This document shows, one piece after another, positions 14,902 through 18,776 of a stretch of DNA of 18,776 nucleotides. The position numbers were made by a program, and so were the translations under genes. Position 1 is the first letter of the stretch, and each line of letters begins with the position of its first letter. Origin of the DNA: an uncultured Eubacteriales bacterium (GTDB taxonomy: Bacteria; Bacillota; Clostridia; Oscillospirales; CAG-272); assembly GCA_934462885.1 (NCBI GenBank), contig CAKSJC010000007.1, forward strand, positions 1 to 18,776, in the 5' to 3' direction. Below the pieces are notes generated by a model that was not told where the DNA came from, searched no databases, and saw only the letters and a list, made by a program, of their open reading frames with translations.

Positions 14902-16822
14902 ATTTACAGAAGATCTTGACAGATTTACCGAAGAGAAAAAATATCCCGATGAGTTTGGAGCGAGAGTATATAAAATAACGCGAGATCCGTCAGGTGTGCG
15001 CCTGACGCACATGAAGATAACGGGCGGAAGACTGTCGGTTCGTTCTCCGATAGAGTATACGCCGCACGGCGGAGAGGAAGAGATTGAAGAAAAAGTCGCA
15101 ATGCTAAGGCGCTATTCGGGAGCAAAATTCGAATCCGTGGAGGAAGTCAGAGCGGGAGACATTTGCGCCGCCGCAGGATTGTCGGGAACATATATCGGAG
15201 AGGGACTCGGTATTGAGAAGGAAACAGTAAGTCCATTTCTTGAGCCGATACTTAATTACAGAATAAACTTGCCAAAAGACGCCGATCCGAAAAAGCTGTT
15301 TCAGCGTTTGAAGGAGCTTGAGGAAGAAGAACCGTTGCTTAACATCGTGTGGAACGAACGGTTTTCCGAAATACACGCGCAGATTATGGGAGATGTGCAG
15401 ACAGAGATACTTTGCGGACTCATTTCCGAACGTTTTGGGGTCAATGTGACTTTCGACGAGGGAAGTATCCTATACCGAGAAACAGTATCGAAACCTGTCG
15501 AAGGAATCGGACATTTTGAACCGCTTAGGCACTATTCGGAGGTACACCTCATAATAGAGCCGGGAGAGAGGGGTTCGGGAGTTGTCTATGAAAATAAATG
15601 CCCTGATGGAATTCTTGCCGGGAACTGGCAGAGATTAATTCTTTCAAACTTGGCGGAAAAACAGCATATAGGAGTTTTGACAGGTTCTCCTCTTACCGAT
15701 GTACGTATTGTTCTCATATCAGGAAGAGCGCATGTCAAGCATACGCAGGGAGGGGATTTTCGTGAAGCGGCGTACCGCGCTGTCAGACAGGGACTGATGT
15801 GCGCCGAAAACATTCTTCTTGAACCGTACTATAATTTTCGGCTTGAACTTCCGGGAGAGTTTTTGGGACGCGCCATGTCGGATATAGCTTTCAGACACGG
15901 TTCGTTTACGGAGCATGAGACAACTCCGGGAACATCGGTTCTGACGGGAAGAGCGCCTGTTTCCGACATAGCGGATTACGCGAGAGAAGTTGCGTCATAT
16001 ACTCACGGAAAAGGAAAGCTTTCATTACGGAGCGACGGATATTATCCGTGTCATAATACGGAGGAAATTGTCGCCAAAACCGCATACAACCCGGAATCGG
16101 ACTTATCAAATACGCCTAACTCGGTTTTCTGCGCTCACGGAGCGGGGTTTGTAGTGCCGTGGAATGAAGTACGCGACTATATGCATATAGAAGCTGCCGA
16201 CATTTCAGACGATGAAATAAAACCGATTGAACCGAAGCTGATAAAAAAGAATCTCGACATAGATGAAAAAGAACTTGAAGCTATAATGCAAATGGAGTTC
16301 GGACCTATTAAAAGACGCATGTACAGCGAACCTGAAAAACCGTTCATGCCCGACGTGAAAACAAAAAAATATAAAAAATCTCTGTATATTATAGATGGGT
16401 ATAACGTCATTTTCGCGTGGGAAGAGCTTGCCGCCGTCGCGGAGTATGATCTCGAAGGCGCAAGGCGTCAGCTTTGCGATATTCTTGCCAATTATAAAGC
16501 ATTTACCGGACGCGATATTATTCTTGTGTTTGATGCATATAACGTAAAGGGAGCTGTCGAGAGAAAGTTTGACTATAACGGAGTAAATGTCGTATATACC
16601 AAAGAGGGAGAACTCGGAGACACATATATTGAAAAGCTGACAAGTAAGATCGGACAGGATTATTCGGTAAGGGTCATAACATCTGACGGGATGATACAGC
16701 TTCAGGCTGTGCGCTCCGGAGTGCTGAGAATGTCGGCTTCCGAATTCAAGGCAGAAGTAACGTCGGCTGATCTTGAGATAGCAGAAATATTAAGAAACCT
16801 CCGCGAAAAAAACAAAAAGTAG
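14879..16822 (+). pseudogene. TetM/EF-G-like GTPase domains II-V fused to a YacP/Rae1-type NYN nuclease domain
   Basis: The downstream part (647 codons open) of the GTPase gene in the +1 frame. The TTG at its start has no ribosome binding site, so it would only be made as part of the intact gene. Domain II begins around GARVYKITRDPSG. Domains III-V follow, with YENKCPDGILAGNWQRL and GGDFREAAYRAVRQGL typical of TetM relatives. From about residue 500 a NYN domain starts with YIIDGYNVIFAW (D506), then VFDAYNVKG (D552), TKEGELGDTYIEK (D581) and ITSDG (D603). This order and spacing match YacP/Rae1, the ribosome-associated endoribonuclease of Bacillus. The intact fusion would be about 850-860 residues. 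The frame has no other lesion, so any decay is recent. Confidence 0.85.
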
Positions 16823-16836
16823 CAATATACGAAAAT

Positions 16837-16874
16837 CCCGCATAATATGAACATTGAAAATCACATTATGCGGG
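16837..16874 (+). promoter_or_regulatory. hairpin between GTPase and amidase genes, overlapping the ribosome binding site
   Basis: CCCGCATAAT at 16837-16846 pairs with ATTATGCGGG at 16865-16874. The 3' arm runs straight into GGGGGA (16872-16877), the only ribosome binding site for the ATG at 16882, so the folded stem would cover part of it. No U-run follows, so translational control is more likely than termination. No separate promoter is visible in the 59-nt gap. Confidence 0.5.
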
Positions 16875-16881
16875 GGATTAT

Positions 16882-17439
16882 ATGTTAGTCGGCATAAATT
16901 ATAACAGAGAACGCGCAATGGCATACGCAAGAAAATGGGCGTTTCGAAGGAATCCGATTTTTGAAAATTATACGGGAATAGGCGGAGACTGTACAAATTT
17001 TGTTTCACAATGTATTTATACAGGATGCTGCGTTATGAATTTCACTCCGACATTCGGATGGTATTACATATCTCCGATAAACCGTGCGGCAGCGTGGACG
17101 GGCGTTGAGTTTTTCTATAATTTTATAACTGCAAACGAAGGAGCAGGACCGTACGGATATGAAGTAAACGCCGGAGGCCTTATTGAAGGAGACGTTATTC
17201 AACTTGAAAATGAGTCCGGAATTTGGTATCATTCATTGATCGTCACGGGATACGACAGAAACGGATACTTGGTTGCCTCACATTCAAACGACGCTTTAGA
17301 CAGACCTCTGTCGAGTTACAATTATTATGCTGCAAGGTTTATCCATATTGAAGAAGCAAGGCTTGAGATACCGGATATGTATATCCCGGACTGCTTTGAG
17401 TACATGATGTCCGGAGGAGAAACAGAACAAAAAGGATGA
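16882..17439 (+). CDS. putative amidase-like cysteine hydrolase (Amidase_6 type)
   Basis: A 185-residue protein. It opens with NYNRERAMAYARKWAFRRNPIFENYTGIGGDCTNFVSQC, the hallmark of the Amidase_6 group, with C37 as likely nucleophile. H117 (GIWYHSLIVTGYD) is the likely partner, and ASHSND (around 130-137) may supply a further polar residue. The fold is related to NlpC/P60 and CHAP hydrolases. No signal peptide or membrane helix is visible, so the protein may be cytoplasmic or released otherwise; its substrate is unknown. Members are often secreted sporulation or wall proteins, so a peptidoglycan or peptide substrate is a guess. The ribosome binding site lies in a stem-loop. It ends in TGA and no strong terminator follows. 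Confidence 0.8.
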   Translation: MLVGINYNRERAMAYARKWAFRRNPIFENYTGIGGDCTNFVSQCIYTGCCVMNFTPTFGWYYISPINRAAAWTGVEFFYNFITANEGAGPYGYEVNAGGLIEGDVIQLENESGIWYHSLIVTGYDRNGYLVASHSNDALDRPLSSYNYYAARFIHIEEARLEIPDMYIPDCFEYMMSGGETEQKG

Positions 17440-17730
17440 GTTGAAAGAAAAAGCGTCGGCTAAGTTTTACAATGGTAAGGAAAGCAGAGTAACGGTAGTT
17501 TCCAATTTCTCTGTCTTTTTATTATTGCGCTTGTCTGATGTTTTTCGCATGGCAAACTAAAGGCGCATTAAACTCAGAAAAGGTTTTTGGCGCACTTTTT
17601 TGGAGATTTCATGATAAGAAAAAGCATATACCGTTGCATAATATGCATTAATATTCGATATTTTTATATTACTGACCAAAAACAAAGCATCGGATCCAAA
17701 TTAAATGTACAAAGCTAAGATTTTATGTAA
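17440..17730 (+). other. gene-free AT-rich intergenic stretch
   Basis: No supported coding region, tRNA or known RNA was found on either strand. A weak CAGAG/CTCTG stem ahead of TCTTTTTATT (about 17486-17522) could be a poor terminator for the amidase gene. A short palindrome TGCATA-A-TATGCA stands near 17634-17646, and AATAT-TCG-ATATT follows it. The rest looks like spacer leading up to the folT promoter. Confidence 0.5.
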
Positions 17731-17762
17731 ACTCATATTATTTTCTTGAAAATAATATGAGT
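17731..17762 (+). repeat. 32-bp AT-rich palindrome over the folT -35 box
   Basis: ACTCATATTATTTTC (17731-17745) is followed after two bases (TT) by its exact inverse GAAAATAATATGAGT (17748-17762). All 15 pairs match. The right arm contains the -35 hexamer of the folT promoter, so it may be an operator. It could also be a terminator-like stem for transcripts from upstream, though GC content is low and no T-run follows. Confidence 0.8.
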
Positions 17763-17774
17763 TTGTGCTATAAT
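17746..17774 (+). promoter_or_regulatory. promoter of the folT-folC operon
   Basis: TTGAAA at 17746-17751 and TATAAT at 17769-17774 are spaced by 17 bp, giving a start near 17781. That is 26 nt before the first helix of the THF riboswitch, which supports this as the riboswitch transcript promoter. Confidence 0.82.
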
Positions 17775-17806
17775 TTGCTTACGGAAAGTTGTTTCTGTAA
17801 AATTTA

Positions 17807-17901
17807 ACAGAGTAGACGCCGTGGCGTTAAGTGTCGGTGAAACGGGGAGTTGTTCATCGGACGAAAGCTTATGCTGCGGTTGCGGCGTCGCATCCCGCTG
17901 T
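17807..17901 (+). ncRNA. THF (tetrahydrofolate) riboswitch
   Basis: The aptamer follows the known consensus: AGAGTAGA near the 5' end, GCGTTAAGTGT, GGTGAA then GGGG, GGACGAAAGC, TGCGGT and finally GCATCCCGCTG. Helices fit: P1 17807-17810 (ACAG) with 17898-17901 (CTGT), and P2 17815-17820 (GACGCC) with 17884-17889 (GGCGTC). The class binds reduced folates and usually shuts off folate transport and synthesis genes in Firmicutes. Downstream, 17925-17930 can pair with 17962-17967 around an inner stem 17937-17943/17952-17958. This places a hairpin directly against the GGGGG ribosome binding site of folT (17967-17971). The expression platform may therefore act on translation, which is inference. 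Confidence 0.93.
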
Positions 17902-17980
17902 CATTGCAAAGAGATGTTTACTCTCATAAATGTTCAGTTGGAACGTATTCTTTCCGACATGTTTATGGGGGTTTTTAATT

Positions 17981-18523
17981 ATGAAGAAAAAAACTGTACG
18001 CACTCTTGTTTTTGCTGCATTGTTTACGGCTCTTGAAATTGTTCTCAGCAGATTTTGCTCGGTTAACACTCAAGGTTGGAAAATCGGATTCAGCTTTGTC
18101 CCGGTAGTTGCGTGCGCTGCATTGTTCGGTCCGGTTGTATCTGCGTCGGTTTGCGCCGCGGCAGATCTTATCGGTGCGTTGCTCTTCCCGATAGGTCCGT
18201 ATTTCCCGGGATTTACATTATGTTCCGGTATTATGGGCGCGGTTTGGGGATTGTTCCTTTATAAAAAAGGAGAAATGTCCGCACTTGACGGCTCGCGGAT
18301 AAGCAATCTTATGAAGGTACTTTTTCCCGCTTTAATAAATAACATTGCGATAGGTCTTATTGTCAATACAGTGTGGGTAAGTATTCTTTATGGCTCAAAG
18401 ACTTATTTCGGATGGTTTTTGTATAGACTTCCGGAATATGCTGTCAAAATACCGGTCGAACTGCTCCTCGTCCCGATCATTGTAAGACTTTGTGCAAAAC
18501 TTAAAAATAAATATAAGATTTAA
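17981..18523 (+). CDS. folT: folate ECF transporter S component FolT
   Basis: A 180-residue hydrophobic protein with about six membrane helices. It starts KKKTVRTLVFAALFTALEIVLSRFCSVNT, then GWKIGFSFVPVVACAALFGPVVSASVCAAADLIGALLFPIGPYFPGFTLC, the pattern of the FolT S component that captures folate for an energy-coupling factor transporter. The shared ECF ATPases and T component are not in this window. ATG 17981 is chosen because it follows GGGGG at 17967-17971 and matches the family start; an in-frame TTG at 17930 would add 17 unrelated residues inside the riboswitch leader. A THF riboswitch precedes it and folC follows by 8 nt. Confidence 0.93.
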   Translation: MKKKTVRTLVFAALFTALEIVLSRFCSVNTQGWKIGFSFVPVVACAALFGPVVSASVCAAADLIGALLFPIGPYFPGFTLCSGIMGAVWGLFLYKKGEMSALDGSRISNLMKVLFPALINNIAIGLIVNTVWVSILYGSKTYFGWFLYRLPEYAVKIPVELLLVPIIVRLCAKLKNKYKI

Positions 18524-18531
18524 AAAGAAAA

Positions 18532-18776
18532 ATGACATATAAAGAAGCGATAGAATATATTCATTCCGTAAAATGGATGGGAAGCCGTCCCGGACTCTCG
18601 CGAATTACAGAGCTTTGCCGCCGTATGGGAAACCCGGAAGATTTTCTGAGATTTATCCACGTTGCGGGGACTAACGGTAAAGGATCGTTTTGCTGCATGC
18701 TTTCTTCCGTGCTGTGCTCCGCGGGTTATAAAACAGGTCTTTTCACTTCTCCGTTCGTTGAAAGCTTCAACGAACG
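18532..18776 (+). CDS. folC: folylpolyglutamate synthase (partial, runs off window)
   Basis: Only the first 81 codons are present; the frame is open to the window end. The sequence TYKEAIEYIHSVKWMGSRPGLSRITELC and the P-loop VAGTNGKGS (44-52) are characteristic of the FolC/Mur-ligase type synthase, with the following GLFTSPFVESFNER also conserved. FolC adds glutamates to folates and so retains them in the cell, sometimes also acting as dihydrofolate synthase. The start lies 8 nt after folT with only a weak A-rich ribosome binding site, so coupling to folT translation is likely. Both genes belong to the riboswitch-controlled unit. Confidence 0.93.
   Translation, partial: MTYKEAIEYIHSVKWMGSRPGLSRITELCRRMGNPEDFLRFIHVAGTNGKGSFCCMLSSVLCSAGYKTGLFTSPFVESFNE

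Noticed and set aside
14925..14965. Tandem duplication LDRFTE-LDRFTE in the GTPase as the cause of the frameshift
   Set aside because: The segment aligns without a duplication to the family pattern of the type DGVEEFLDGLDRYT; the likeness of the two halves appears natural.
14302..16822. A tetracycline resistance gene of the tetM/tetO type
   Set aside because: The GTPase is only a distant relative with an extra nuclease domain and is frameshifted; nothing supports a resistance role.
17821..18036. A 71-codon open frame across the folT leader
   Set aside because: It overlaps the conserved THF aptamer, starts at a weak codon and shows no protein similarity.
1..18776. CRISPR arrays, tRNA or rRNA genes, prophage or toxin-antitoxin modules
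   Set aside because: No spaced repeats, cloverleaf sequences, rRNA segments or phage or toxin-type proteins were seen on either strand.

Overview
The window looks like chromosomal DNA from a low-to-medium GC Gram-positive bacterium of class Clostridia, probably an uncultured gut or rumen relative of the Oscillospiraceae or Lachnospiraceae. The reasons are the rpsO-pnp pair, an OmpR/HtrA/VanY envelope block, a YerC-type TrpR relative, a THF riboswitch ahead of folT-folC, consensus SigA-type promoters, GGAGG ribosome binding sites and frequent TTG starts. No species can be named from sequence alone. Every host gene reads on the + strand; only the insertion sequence reads on the - strand.

Layout. 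(1) 1-2880: rpsO with a structured leader, then pnp, with two long hairpins between them and a perfect 17-bp stem terminator after pnp. (2) 2921-8771: a cell-envelope block of a membrane-anchored VanY-type D,D-carboxypeptidase, an HtrA/DegP-like protease with PDZ domain, and an overlapping OmpR-type response regulator and histidine kinase, closed by a perfect hairpin with GAAA loop. (3) 8820-10011: a YerC-like TrpR-family regulator overlapping a YqeM-like methyltransferase. (4) 10015-11187: a decayed IS3-family element on the - strand. It sits between two arms of what looks like the methyltransferase's terminator hairpin, and its OrfB has lost the C-terminus. (5) 11243-16822: recQ behind a consensus promoter, then two broken genes. 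The first is an MGDG-synthase-like glycosyltransferase interrupted by an in-frame TGA at an expected glycine. The second is a TetM/EF-G-like ribosomal GTPase fused to a C-terminal YacP/Rae1-type NYN nuclease domain, split by a small deletion that removes the G5 region. (6) 16882-17439: a small Amidase_6-like cysteine hydrolase. (7) 17440-18776: a gene-free AT-rich stretch, a 32-bp palindrome over the -35 box of a promoter, a THF riboswitch, folT, and the start of folC, which runs off the window.

How the parts may work together. The rpsO-pnp leader and spacer have the architecture of post-transcriptional autoregulation known for this pair in other bacteria. The VanY/HtrA/two-component block resembles an envelope-stress unit, comparable with CssRS-HtrA in Bacillus. 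folT and folC form a folate uptake and retention operon sensed by the riboswitch. The most unusual item is the ribosome-targeting GTPase joined to a Rae1-like ribosome-associated nuclease, here apparently in early decay. Two independent lesions in neighbouring genes just after a truncated IS mean read-level confirmation matters before calling them pseudogenes.
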